64,000 bases of DNA from Campylobacter concisus (GTDB lineage: Bacteria > Campylobacterota > Campylobacteria > Campylobacterales > Campylobacteraceae). The stretch is from assembly GCF_001298465.1 (NCBI RefSeq), contig NZ_CP012541.1, positions 248,001-312,000 of the forward strand, written 5' to 3'. Under the pieces are notes generated by a model. It saw only the letters and a list, made by a program, of their open reading frames with translations, had not been told where the DNA came from and did no database searches. The translations under genes were made by a program, and so were the position numbers. Positions 10,283-18,630 of this stretch are shown in pieces; the stretch's first letter is position 1; each line of letters starts with the position of its first letter.

Positions 10283-10800
10283 GTGAGATTAAGCTGTTTA
10301 AAGCGCCTCTTGATATGGAATTTGAGTCTGATAAAGATGGGAGCGAGAGATTTAAAAGAGAGTTTGACTCCATCTTGCCGGGCGAAGAGGACGCGCTTGG
10401 GGCTTGGCTAAAACGAGCTAAATCACGTGGCGAAACCAAAGAGAGCGATCAAGTTTTATTAACTTTGCTGATTGAGCTTCATAGAAAAGTCGATGCTCTG
10501 AGTGATTATATTAAAAACGAACATAAGCAATATTTGCCACTAAAAGAGAGGACGAGTATCGAAGAAATAGGCTTTACACACATCAAAATAAGTGAAGAGA
10601 AATTTATAAAAGATGAAATTTACTACGCAAGGATTGCTATGCCTATCTTTCCAAAGAGAAATTTGAGCCTTTATTTAAGGGCTGTTAGTGAAAATTTAGC
10701 AAAGATAGAAAATATGCACGAAGAGGATGAGGCCGACTGGAACGCTTACGTAACAGCTAGAGAGCGTGTAATGATAAGAGAAATGAGAGCGAATTCGTAA
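10279..10800 (+). CDS. Conserved hypothetical protein
   Basis: 173 aa, soluble and charged. The first 60 residues are acidic; an amphipathic helix follows (LLIELHRKVDALSDYIK), then a beta-rich part (residues about 95-140) and a charged C-terminal helix. I do not recognise a family with confidence; the C-terminal half has the feel of a degenerate PilZ-like domain, which a profile search could settle. ATGA overlap with the prenyltransferase gene and nine bases to the next gene place it in one operon. Confidence 0.65.
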   Translation: MSEIKLFKAPLDMEFESDKDGSERFKREFDSILPGEEDALGAWLKRAKSRGETKESDQVLLTLLIELHRKVDALSDYIKNEHKQYLPLKERTSIEEIGFTHIKISEEKFIKDEIYYARIAMPIFPKRNLSLYLRAVSENLAKIENMHEEDEADWNAYVTARERVMIREMRANS

Positions 10801-10809
10801 AGGAAAAAT

Positions 10810-11316
10810 ATGGAAATTTATATTTTTTTAGGCTTTGGTATCGTCTTGGCGATAATAGTAGCTTTAATGTTGATAAAAGATAGTGAGACAAATAAAAAAT
10901 TTGCGAGATTTGAGCGAGCGATAGAAAGTGTTATGCAAGAAAATTTCAATCTAAAAAAGCAAATTTCAATGCTTGAGGGCGAGGCGTTTAAAAATAGTGA
11001 ACAATATGAGCCACTTAAAAAACAGATAAAAGAAAATATTGATTTGCAAATAAATGAAAAGATTGTACCAATAATTCGTGCGATTAAGAGCATCGAGCGA
11101 GTAATTGATGATTTTGCAACAGAGCAAAAAGATAGGATAGTCAGTCTTGAAGAGCGAACAAGAGATATTAATAAAATCGCACCAAGCGTCATCAATGAAG
11201 AAGAGCAAATTTTAAAAATGTTTAAAGACGGAAAAAGTGCAGCGATGATCGCAAAGGACCTTCATGTTGGAATGGGGCGAGTCGAGTTTGTGCTTAAATT
11301 TCATAAATTAGCCTAA
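10810..11316 (+). CDS. Membrane-anchored coiled-coil protein with C-terminal HTH-like segment
   Basis: 168 aa. One N-terminal helix (about residues 2-21) is followed by charged heptad-like sequence to about residue 125, then a compact C-terminal segment (EEEQILKMFKDGKSAAMIAK with VGMGRVEFVLKF) that looks like a small helix-turn-helix of the DUF6115 kind. GGAAA precedes the ATG. Its stop codon lies inside the terminator hairpin at 11306-11334. Function unknown; the layout suggests a membrane-bound structural or regulatory protein. Confidence 0.65.
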   Translation: MEIYIFLGFGIVLAIIVALMLIKDSETNKKFARFERAIESVMQENFNLKKQISMLEGEAFKNSEQYEPLKKQIKENIDLQINEKIVPIIRAIKSIERVIDDFATEQKDRIVSLEERTRDINKIAPSVINEEEQILKMFKDGKSAAMIAKDLHVGMGRVEFVLKFHKLA

Positions 11317-11334
11317 ATTTACAGGCTAATTTTA
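11306..11334 (+). terminator. Intrinsic terminator overlapping a stop codon
   Basis: AATTAGCCT (11306-11314) pairs perfectly with AGGCTAATT (11323-11331) around an 8-base loop, followed by Ts. The last sense codons and the stop of the preceding gene form the left arm. Confidence 0.75.
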
Positions 11335-11403
11335 AAAAGACTAATCTACTCTTAAACTACAAAAATTGGCTTAAATTTTTATTTTGATTTAAATCTTTTA
11401 ACA

Positions 11404-11409
11404 TATAAT
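11404..11409 (+). promoter_or_regulatory. -10 box for the moaA operon
   Basis: TATAAT after a T/A-rich stretch, 45 bases before the moaA ATG. No Moco riboswitch fold is apparent in the leader. Confidence 0.5.
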
Positions 11410-11454
11410 TGAAAAAATTATAAAAAGCTCTAACCAAGCTTAAGAAGGTGCTTT

Positions 11455-12423
11455 ATGCTAATCGATAAATATGGTCGGGTTGTTGATTATTTAAGGATTT
11501 CTGTAACTCAGCGTTGCAACTTTAGGTGTAGGTATTGTATGCCTACAACACCATTTAGCTGGACGCCAAGAGAGAATTTATTAACCTTTGAAGAGCTATT
11601 TTTATTTGTAAAAGTGGCTATCGATGAAGGTATAAAAAAGATAAGAATCACTGGTGGTGAACCGCTTGTACGTAAGGATTTAGACGTTTTTATAAAGATG
11701 ATAAGTGATTATAATCCAGACATCGATCTAGCGCTTACTACAAATGGCTATATGCTTTCACACTTTGCCAAAAGGCTAAAAGACGCCGGACTAAAGCGCA
11801 TAAATATGTCGCTTGATACGCTAAATGAACAAAAGGCTAAATTTATCGCACAAAAAAGTGTCTTGCACGAAGTTTTAGCTGGCTTTGAAGCAGCTCATGA
11901 TGCTGGATTAAAAGTAAAAATCAACACTGTCGCACTAAAAGGTGTAAATGATGATGAGCTTATAAATTTGCTTGAGTTTGCTAAATTTAGAGATTCTCAG
12001 ATCAGATTTATTGAGTATATGGAAAATTCACATGCTAAAGATGATCTAAAAGGGTTAAGTAGCGATGAAATTTTAAAAATCATCTCACAAAAATATAATG
12101 TTACAAAAGATGGAAAACTATCAAATGCGCCTGCGTCTATTTATAGACTTGATGATGGTTATAAATTTGGCATCATTGATCCACACAAGCACGACTTCTG
12201 CGAGAGTTGCAACCGCATCAGACTAAGTGCCGAGGGGCTTTTGATACCTTGCCTTTACTTTGAAGAGGCTCTTAGTATCAAAAAAGCGGTTGAAAAAGGT
12301 GATATCGTAGCTGCAAGTGAAATTTTAAGGCAAGTACTAGCAAACAAGCCAAAAGAGAACAAATGGGCGATAGGTGCTAACAATGAAACCTCTTCGCGTG
12401 CCTTTTATCAAACTGGTGGTTGA
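11455..12423 (+). CDS. moaA: GTP 3',8-cyclase MoaA
   Basis: 322 aa radical SAM enzyme for the first step of molybdopterin synthesis. The N-terminal SAM cluster motif is CNFRCRYC, the GGEPL stretch follows, and the C-terminal second cluster uses CESCNRIR plus a further Cys in LIPCLYF. The protein ends in the conserved Gly-Gly (YQTGG) needed for activity. AAGG precedes the ATG. TGATG overlap couples it to queE. Its presence fits the molybdenum enzymes common in Campylobacter respiration. Confidence 0.96.
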   Translation: MLIDKYGRVVDYLRISVTQRCNFRCRYCMPTTPFSWTPRENLLTFEELFLFVKVAIDEGIKKIRITGGEPLVRKDLDVFIKMISDYNPDIDLALTTNGYMLSHFAKRLKDAGLKRINMSLDTLNEQKAKFIAQKSVLHEVLAGFEAAHDAGLKVKINTVALKGVNDDELINLLEFAKFRDSQIRFIEYMENSHAKDDLKGLSSDEILKIISQKYNVTKDGKLSNAPASIYRLDDGYKFGIIDPHKHDFCESCNRIRLSAEGLLIPCLYFEEALSIKKAVEKGDIVAASEILRQVLANKPKENKWAIGANNETSSRAFYQTGG

Positions 12424-13178
12424 TGAGCAAAGAGCTAGAGCTAGTTGAGGCGTTTTTAAGTATCCAAGGCGAGGGGGCTCACCAAGGCAGACTCGCTATA
12501 TTTTTACGATTTTTAGGCTGCAACTTAAACTGCTCTGGCTTTGGCGTGCAAACAAAGTCTTTAAAAACCGGCGAAAGCTTACTAGGATGCGATAGTATAA
12601 GGGCTGTTTTTAAAGGGCATTTTAATTATAAAATTTACAGTGTAGATGAAATTTTAGGCCTAGTTGATAACCTATGCAAAGGCTTAATGCAAAAGCCTAT
12701 TATTGTTTTAACCGGTGGCGAGCCGCTCATCTGGCATGAAAATGAAAATTTTATAAATTTGGTAAAGAAATTGCTTGAAGATTATGAAGTGCATTTTGAG
12801 ACGAACGGCACTATCTTAATTAATTTTGCTAAATATGAAATTTATAAAAAATGCCATTTTGCACTTGGAGTAAAGCTAGCAAATAGCGGAGTTAATGAAC
12901 AAAAACGCATAAATTTAGACGCTATTTTGGCTATTAAAAATAATGCAAGAAGTAGCTTTTTAAAATTTGTCCTCTCGCACTTTGATAAAAGCGAGTTGGA
13001 CGAGATTATAAATATAAAAAGTCAAGTTGATTTGCCAGTTTGGTGTATGGCAATAGGGGCGAATAAAGCTGAGCTAAACGAAAATGCTTTAAAAACAGCA
13101 GAATTTGCCATAAAGCATGGATTTAACTACTCAGAGCGTATCCACATCAGGCTTTGGAGCGATAAAGAAGGTGTTTGA
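12423..13178 (+). CDS. queE: 7-carboxy-7-deazaguanine synthase QueE
   Basis: 251 aa radical SAM enzyme that makes the 7-deazaguanine core of queuosine. Recognised from FLSIQGEGAHQGRLAIF, GCNLNC, TGGEPL and HFETNG. ATG at 12423 overlaps the moaA stop. The Cys motif is unusual: instead of compact CxxxCxxC, the first two cysteines (GCNLNC) are followed by about 18 residues before the next cysteine in LLGCDS. That GCDS resembles the WCDT that normally closes the motif, so an insertion split it. Adjacent to queD, the enzyme of the preceding step. Confidence 0.9.
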   Translation: MSKELELVEAFLSIQGEGAHQGRLAIFLRFLGCNLNCSGFGVQTKSLKTGESLLGCDSIRAVFKGHFNYKIYSVDEILGLVDNLCKGLMQKPIIVLTGGEPLIWHENENFINLVKKLLEDYEVHFETNGTILINFAKYEIYKKCHFALGVKLANSGVNEQKRINLDAILAIKNNARSSFLKFVLSHFDKSELDEIINIKSQVDLPVWCMAIGANKAELNENALKTAEFAIKHGFNYSERIHIRLWSDKEGV

Positions 13179-13759
13179 TGATTATTAGAAAGCTTTTTAG
13201 ATTTGAAAATGCACATATTGTGAGATTTTGCAGCTCAAAGCGTTGTAGGACTAGCATCCACGGGCATAGCTATGTGGCAGAAATTTTACTTAGCTCAAAT
13301 TTTCTTGATAATGCTGGCATGGTCTATGATTTTGGCTTAATGAAGCAAAACATAAAAACGATCATTGATAGTTTTGATCACGCTACAACAATATTTTCAG
13401 GCGATAATGATGAGTATAAAAACGATCTAAAAAAGCACTCGGCAAGATGGATTGAGATCCCGCTAAATCCAAGTGCAGAACAGTTTTGCCGTATATTTTT
13501 TGTTATGATAGAGCGGCTGCTTGAGCTTAGCGTAATGAACAACGGTGAGCGTGAAGTGAAGCTTCATAGCATTATCGTGCATGAGACTGATACTGGCTAT
13601 GCACAGTGCTTTAAAGAGGACGCCGTAAATGCGCAAATGGGCGAGGTAAGGCTAGATGACATCAAATTTTCAGATGCTATCATAGAAGAGTGGGAAGATA
13701 AAAATTTATTCAAGAATATGAAAAATAGGTTAAAAATAGAAATTCCAAAGGACGTTTGA
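13178..13759 (+). CDS. queD: 6-carboxytetrahydropterin synthase QueD
   Basis: 193 aa from the ATG at 13178, which overlaps the queE stop (TGATG). Converts dihydroneopterin triphosphate to carboxytetrahydropterin, the substrate of QueE. The zinc ligands are His in FENAH and both His in IHGHSY, and the active-site region SFDHATTIF and HSIIVHETD are visible. It is longer than E. coli QueD (~120 aa), with extra sequence in the middle and about 30 residues at the C-terminus. The small lipoprotein gene overlaps its stop. Confidence 0.93.
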   Translation: MIIRKLFRFENAHIVRFCSSKRCRTSIHGHSYVAEILLSSNFLDNAGMVYDFGLMKQNIKTIIDSFDHATTIFSGDNDEYKNDLKKHSARWIEIPLNPSAEQFCRIFFVMIERLLELSVMNNGEREVKLHSIIVHETDTGYAQCFKEDAVNAQMGEVRLDDIKFSDAIIEEWEDKNLFKNMKNRLKIEIPKDV

Positions 13760-13962
13760 TGAAAAAAATTATAACTTCTTTTTTATTTATAGCTGGTCTA
13801 TTTGTGGGTTGTGGAGATAAAGATGAGGCTAAAAATGATATTAGCGAGCCTGTACCTAGTGATGTGACCATAGCTCAACCAGACGCAAATGTCACAATCG
13901 ATGAACAACTCCCGCCTGAGCCAGTCGTTGAAGAGAACGAGCCCTCTAAAGATAAGAAATGA
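13759..13962 (+). CDS. Small putative lipoprotein
   Basis: 67 aa. MKKIITSFLFIAGLFVGC is a signal peptide with lipobox (LFVGC, Cys at about residue 18). The mature part is about 50 residues, acidic and Pro-rich, with no fold I recognise. ATG overlaps the queD stop (TGATG), and its own end overlaps the start of the next membrane protein by four bases. Function unknown. Confidence 0.75.
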   Translation: MKKIITSFLFIAGLFVGCGDKDEAKNDISEPVPSDVTIAQPDANVTIDEQLPPEPVVEENEPSKDKK

Positions 13963-14360
13963 ACGAACATCTCTCCTCACTTTTTGCATACACCTTGCCT
14001 TTTCATGTGATATTTTTTTATGCACTAGTTGCCTGTAATGTGCTTTATTTAATAATTACTCAGTTTAGCAGCAATGGTAAAAACTATGTGCTTCGTATAA
14101 GATATTTTTTGCCGATTTATCATATGCTACTTAGTTTTCTTGTGCTAACCGGACTTATTTTATGGGCGTATTACGGATATGAGTTTAAATTTAATGCCAT
14201 AAAAATGTTAATTGTCTTAATAATTTTAATCGCGCTTAGTGCCATAGGGTTTAAAAGGCTAAAAATTTATGCAGCTAATGGTAACCTAGAGAAATTTAAA
14301 AAATTTGCCCTTATTAAGGGTTTTTGTGATCTTGGTTTAGTCGTAATTGCAGGGATTTAG
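13959..14360 (+). CDS. Conserved membrane protein, four helices
   Basis: 133 aa with hydrophobic segments at about residues 14-35, 50-70, 75-95 and 112-131. No charged catalytic residues stand out. It overlaps the lipoprotein gene by four bases and abuts rsmE. I do not recognise the family. Confidence 0.75.
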   Translation: MNEHLSSLFAYTLPFHVIFFYALVACNVLYLIITQFSSNGKNYVLRIRYFLPIYHMLLSFLVLTGLILWAYYGYEFKFNAIKMLIVLIILIALSAIGFKRLKIYAANGNLEKFKKFALIKGFCDLGLVVIAGI

Positions 14361-15017
14361 ATGAAATTTTTATATGATAAAAATGCAGGTAATGAAAGCT
14401 TAAAGATAGTAAATGAAGCTTTTTTGCACCTAAAAGCTAGAAGAATGCAAGCTGGTGAGCGAATAAGCGTTAGAAATTTACGAGATTTTAAAGAGTATAT
14501 TTATGAAATTGATGAGATTGATAGGCGAAGTGCGAGCTTAAGTCTTGTCTTTGCCAGCTCAAATGGAGAGCAAAAATTCGACTTTACGATCGCTTGGGCT
14601 ATCGTCGATCCAAAGACGATCGAAAAGACATTACCATTTTTAAACGAACTTGGTGTTGGTAAAATAGCTTTTGTCTATACTAAATTTTCTCAAGCAAATT
14701 TTAAGATAGATATTGAAAGGCTAAACTACATAAATGCTCTCTCTTGCGAGCAGTGCGGACGAACTTCATTAATGGAGTTTGAAATTTATAAAAATTTAGA
14801 CGAACTAATGAGCATTTATAAAAATGTCTCAGCTATAAATTTTGGTGGTAAAGGCTTAAATGAGAAAAAAGATGATGAGCTTTTAATAATTGGTCCAGAG
14901 GGTGGATTTAGCGAGGATGAGACGGCTAAATTTAAAAATAGCTACTGCCTAAATACTAAAAATATTTTAAGATCACAGACTGCGGTTATCTCAGTAGTGG
15001 CAAAATTCCTAGCTTAA
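14361..15017 (+). CDS. rsmE: 16S rRNA (uracil-1498-N3)-methyltransferase RsmE
   Basis: 218 aa SPOUT-class methyltransferase. The cofactor knot motifs LLIIGPEGGFSEDE and ILRSQTAVISV at the C-terminus are diagnostic. The N-terminal part is the usual RNA-binding barrel. It starts directly after the preceding gene and is followed by the rpmE promoter. The rsmE-rpmE-rsmI-rlmB run matches C. jejuni gene order. Confidence 0.93.
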   Translation: MKFLYDKNAGNESLKIVNEAFLHLKARRMQAGERISVRNLRDFKEYIYEIDEIDRRSASLSLVFASSNGEQKFDFTIAWAIVDPKTIEKTLPFLNELGVGKIAFVYTKFSQANFKIDIERLNYINALSCEQCGRTSLMEFEIYKNLDELMSIYKNVSAINFGGKGLNEKKDDELLIIGPEGGFSEDETAKFKNSYCLNTKNILRSQTAVISVVAKFLA

Positions 15018-15044
15018 TTTATTTGATTTTTAGATTTCTTTTTA

Positions 15045-15050
15045 TATAAT
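15045..15050 (+). promoter_or_regulatory. -10 box for rpmE
   Basis: TATAAT in T-rich context, about 50 bases before the start. Confidence 0.55.
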
Positions 15051-15100
15051 CAGCAACTTTTAATGTAGATAATTAGCCCAAAAATAATAAAGGAAAAATG

Positions 15101-15301
15101 ATGAAAAAAGATATCCATCCAGAATACGTAGATTGCACTGTAACTTGTGCTTGCGGAAACACTTTTAAAACAAAGTCAAACAAAAGCGAGATCAGAATTG
15201 ATATTTGCGACAAGTGCCACCCATTTTTCACAGGCAGCGAAAAGATAGTTGACAGTGCTGGCCGTGTTGAGAAATTTAAGAAAAAATACGCTCAAAAATA
15301 A
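15101..15301 (+). CDS. rpmE: 50S ribosomal protein L31
   Basis: 66 aa. Zinc-binding form of L31: cysteines in TCACGNTF (two) and CDKCHPFF (two), with [10 protein letters not shown] at the C-terminus. GGAAAAATG gives the ribosome binding site; two ATG codons sit in tandem and I chose the second, the usual MKKDIHPEY start. It is followed four bases later by rsmI. Confidence 0.96.
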
Positions 15302-15304
15302 GCC

Positions 15305-16120
15305 TTGCTCTACTTTATTCCTACTCCAATAGGAAATTTAGAAGATATCTCGCTTCGTGCGATCAAAATTTTGCGTGAATGCGAGATAGCTATTTGCGAA
15401 GATACAAGAGTCTGCAAAAGTCTTATAAACCTGCTAAATGAGCGTTTTGACGCAAGTATAAATATCTCAAAATTTATTCCACTTCACACCCATAACGAAG
15501 ATGACTTTTTCACAAATTTAAGTGATGATTTTTTTAGCAGAAATGTAGCCTACATGAGCGATGCTGGTATGCCAGGTATCAGTGATCCAGGCGTTAGCCT
15601 AGTAAGATACGCTCAAAAAAATGATATCAAATACGAAATTTTAAGCGGAGCAAACGCCGCACTTCTAAGCGTGGTCGCAAGCGGGCTTTGTGATAAGGAA
15701 TTTGTCTTTTTAGGCTTTTTGCCAAATACTGGCAGAGATAGGTCTTTGGCTATACAAAATGCTTTAAATTTAGCCTATCCAGCCGTGATCTATGAAAGCC
15801 CAAAACGTATATTAAGCTTGGTGCAAAGCATCGCAAATTTAGAACCTGAGAGAGAAATTTTTGCTATAAAAGAGGCCACCAAAAAATTTGAGACTAAATT
15901 TAAGGATAGAGCCAAAAATTTAGTCCAAATTTTAGAAAAAGCAAATTTAAGTGGAGAGTGGGCAGTCGTCATCTCAAAAAGTGACAAAACAGCCACTCAA
16001 AATATCACAAAAGATGAGATACTTTCGCTTGATCTTGCTCCAAAAGTAAAAGCAAAATTGCTTAATAAAATAACTGGAGAAGATGTAAAAAAGATATATG
16101 ATGAGCTTACGAAAGCTTAA
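15305..16120 (+). CDS. rsmI: 16S rRNA (cytidine-1402-2'-O)-methyltransferase RsmI
   Basis: 271 aa. The family signature FIPTPIGNLEDISLRA opens the protein, followed by EDTRVCKSL, MSDAGMPGISDPG and LGFLP. The start is TTG at 15305, three bases after the rpmE stop, with no separate ribosome binding site, so translation is probably coupled. Confidence 0.95.
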   Translation: MLYFIPTPIGNLEDISLRAIKILRECEIAICEDTRVCKSLINLLNERFDASINISKFIPLHTHNEDDFFTNLSDDFFSRNVAYMSDAGMPGISDPGVSLVRYAQKNDIKYEILSGANAALLSVVASGLCDKEFVFLGFLPNTGRDRSLAIQNALNLAYPAVIYESPKRILSLVQSIANLEPEREIFAIKEATKKFETKFKDRAKNLVQILEKANLSGEWAVVISKSDKTATQNITKDEILSLDLAPKVKAKLLNKITGEDVKKIYDELTKA

Positions 16121-16230
16121 ATTATAGGCTACAAAACTACTAGTGACACTAAAACGAAAGTGCAAAATTTACTCTAGTTGCATACAAAAATAAGTTAAAT
16201 TTTAATTGACTTTAGCTACCATAAGTTACC

Positions 16231-16911
16231 ATGATAATATACGGAAAACAACTATTTTTACATATTTTGAACAAGCGACCGCAGATATTAGAAGAGATAT
16301 ATCTCTCAAAAGAGTGTGACAAAAAACTATTCTCTAAAATTTGCGGTACAGGCAAAAAAATTATTCGAGTGGATAATCAAAAAGCACAGTCTTTAGCTCG
16401 CGGTGGAAACCATCAAGGTTTTTTAGCGAATGTTAGTGAGTTTGAATTTTCAGACATTGCTGAGCTTAAAAAGCTAAATTTTATCGCCATTCTTTACGGC
16501 ATAAGCGATGTTGGCAATATCGGTGCTATCGCTAGAAGTGCTTATGCTCTAGGCTGCGAAGGTCTTGTAATAGTGGCAAAAAGCATAAATATGCAAGGCG
16601 TTTTAAGATCAAGTAGTGGCGCTGCTTATGAGATACCAATAGCGATTTTTGAAGACGGGCTTAGTTTGCTAAATGAACTAAAGCAATTTGGTTTTAAAAT
16701 TTATGCAACGGCAAGTAATGGCAAAAACGTAAAAGAGATGAAGTTTGCCGGTAAGAGAGCTTTGGTGATGGGCTCAGAGGGCGAAGGCATACCGCAAAAG
16801 GCTCTAGCGAAGTGTGATGAGTGTATTGGTATAAAGTTAAAAGAGGGCTGGGACTCCTTAAATGTAAGTGCAGCTTTTGCAATAATTTGTGACAGGATGA
16901 TAGATGAATGA
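16231..16911 (+). CDS. rlmB: TrmH-family 23S rRNA 2'-O-methyltransferase (RlmB-like)
   Basis: 226 aa SPOUT methyltransferase. The N-terminal substrate-binding domain starts MIIYGKQLF; the catalytic part has YGISDVGNIGAIARSA, VMGSEGEGIP and SLNVSAAFAI, the three TrmH/SpoU motifs. The exact target guanosine is assigned by family only. The start has no strong ribosome binding site. The 3' end overlaps the next gene by eight bases. Confidence 0.9.
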   Translation: MIIYGKQLFLHILNKRPQILEEIYLSKECDKKLFSKICGTGKKIIRVDNQKAQSLARGGNHQGFLANVSEFEFSDIAELKKLNFIAILYGISDVGNIGAIARSAYALGCEGLVIVAKSINMQGVLRSSSGAAYEIPIAIFEDGLSLLNELKQFGFKIYATASNGKNVKEMKFAGKRALVMGSEGEGIPQKALAKCDECIGIKLKEGWDSLNVSAAFAIICDRMIDE

Positions 16912-17845
16912 ATTAGAGAATTTAAAAGAGATAGGCATAAAGGAAATTTCACGTAAAACGCATATTGAGCCTACATTTTTACAATATATTTTTGATAAAA
17001 ATTTTGAAAAATTATCACGTTTAAACATTAGAGGTTATGCCAAAATTTTACAACGTGAATATGATGTTGATTTGAGCGAATTGCTCGCTGAATACGATGC
17101 CTTTATGCAAGAAAACACCCCTGATGAGAGTCACAAAACTAAAGTTACTCCAAAAATTTCTTCTTATACTCCAAAAGATATTACCATACAAAAACAAAGC
17201 GGTAGTGGCGGCATTGGATTTTTATTTTGGCTCATCATTTTAGCTATTATCGCTGGTGGGGCATATCATTTTGATGCTTACAAATATATCGAGAATTTTT
17301 TATCGTTTTTAAATGATGAGAATAAAAGCGTGAGCTATTCTCAGTCAAGCATAGTAAATGAGGTGAAGAAAAATATCATCGATACAAATATCACCATCTC
17401 TCAAAATAGCCCTAAAATAGAAGCAAACATATCAAGCGTAAAAATTTTAGCTCCAGTTGAGCAAAATGTGACAACAAGTCCTGCGAACATGGAACAAAAT
17501 GCTGCGAAGCCAAGCATGGCAGCTCAGCCAGCTCCTAAGATAGAGCAAAACATTACAAAGCCACTAAATGAGGCGGTCATTACACCAAAACAACGTGTCT
17601 GGATAGGGATAATTAATCTTGAAAATGGTCAAAAAGTATCAAACGACACAAGTAAAAGCATAAATATAAATTTAGACCAAAGACAGCTTGTGGTTTGTGG
17701 AAATGGCAACATTGAGCTAAAGATCGGCGATAAGGTGACAAAATATAATCCAAGCCGTCCAGCTAGATTTTTAGTAGAAAATGGAGAGATGAAATTTGTG
17801 AGCTATGATGAGTTTGTAGAACTTAACAAGGGTAAATCTTGGTAA
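16904..17845 (+). CDS. RodZ-like HTH membrane protein
   Basis: 313 aa. The N-terminal cytoplasmic helix-turn-helix (about residues 1-65, GIKEISRKTHIEPTFLQYI) is followed by a charged linker, one membrane helix (about 104-122), a low-complexity periplasmic linker rich in Asn, Pro and Ala, and a C-terminal beta-rich domain. The order is that of RodZ and its relatives, which link MreB to the envelope; mreB itself lies at 44343 in this window. It overlaps rlmB and the next gene. Confidence 0.75.
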   Translation: MNELENLKEIGIKEISRKTHIEPTFLQYIFDKNFEKLSRLNIRGYAKILQREYDVDLSELLAEYDAFMQENTPDESHKTKVTPKISSYTPKDITIQKQSGSGGIGFLFWLIILAIIAGGAYHFDAYKYIENFLSFLNDENKSVSYSQSSIVNEVKKNIIDTNITISQNSPKIEANISSVKILAPVEQNVTTSPANMEQNAAKPSMAAQPAPKIEQNITKPLNEAVITPKQRVWIGIINLENGQKVSNDTSKSININLDQRQLVVCGNGNIELKIGDKVTKYNPSRPARFLVENGEMKFVSYDEFVELNKGKSW

Positions 17846-18621
17846 AAAAAATAGCGATTTTCACCGCTTTTAGTGTATTTGCCTATGCTTTTAGCTTACA
17901 AACTAGTGCAAGTGCTTTAAGTAATGTTGAAAATGTGCAAATCTCTTTAGAAAATTTAGACCAAAATGGCTCACTCAATGTCAATGAGCTAGTATCAAGA
18001 TTAAAACAAAACTCAAGTTACGATAGTATTTCATTTGGTTCAAATAGTTTGAATTTAAAATTTATAAGCGAGCAAAAAGTTCCTCCTACATTATTTGTAA
18101 AATCAATAAATTCAACTCTAGATGATGCCAACATAAGTATTTCAAGGATAAATTCCCTAAAAAATGGAGATCAAATTTCTTATGGAATTTCAGCCATAAA
18201 AAATGGTGGAATAGATCCAAACTTATTAAGCTTAGTGCTTAGTCAAAGCGGTTTTAAAATTTTAGGATTTGATAGGGTTGATGGGAATTTAGAGATATTT
18301 TTAGATGCTCAGAATATGATTCTTAGGGCTGCAAAGGTAAATTTTGACGAAGAGACGCCACTTTTAAAAAGCGGTGGTACTTATTTTGTTGATGTTGAGG
18401 GTGCAAGTAGTCTGGATATCGCGTCAAAAGAGTCAAATAGATGGATGCCACTTGTTAGAATTTATGATAAAAATTTAAATCAGATTGACTCTATAAAAGA
18501 GGAGCAAGCAAAAACCGCCGTTTCTATAAATTTAGCAATAGGCGCAAAATACGCATTAATTAGCGATAATGTTGATATAAATAATATAAAAAATGAGATA
18601 ATTATCAAGCTTATAAAATAG
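17839..18621 (+). CDS. Exported hypothetical protein
   Basis: 260 aa with a signal peptide (VKKIAIFTAFSVFAYAFS). Start is TTG at 17839 with AAGGG upstream, inside the end of the preceding gene. The body has no domain I can name; it is Ser/Asn-rich and beta-like. The coupling to the RodZ-like gene suggests an envelope role. Confidence 0.75.
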   Translation: MVKKIAIFTAFSVFAYAFSLQTSASALSNVENVQISLENLDQNGSLNVNELVSRLKQNSSYDSISFGSNSLNLKFISEQKVPPTLFVKSINSTLDDANISISRINSLKNGDQISYGISAIKNGGIDPNLLSLVLSQSGFKILGFDRVDGNLEIFLDAQNMILRAAKVNFDEETPLLKSGGTYFVDVEGASSLDIASKESNRWMPLVRIYDKNLNQIDSIKEEQAKTAVSINLAIGAKYALISDNVDINNIKNEIIIKLIK

Positions 18622-18630
18622 GAGCAAACA

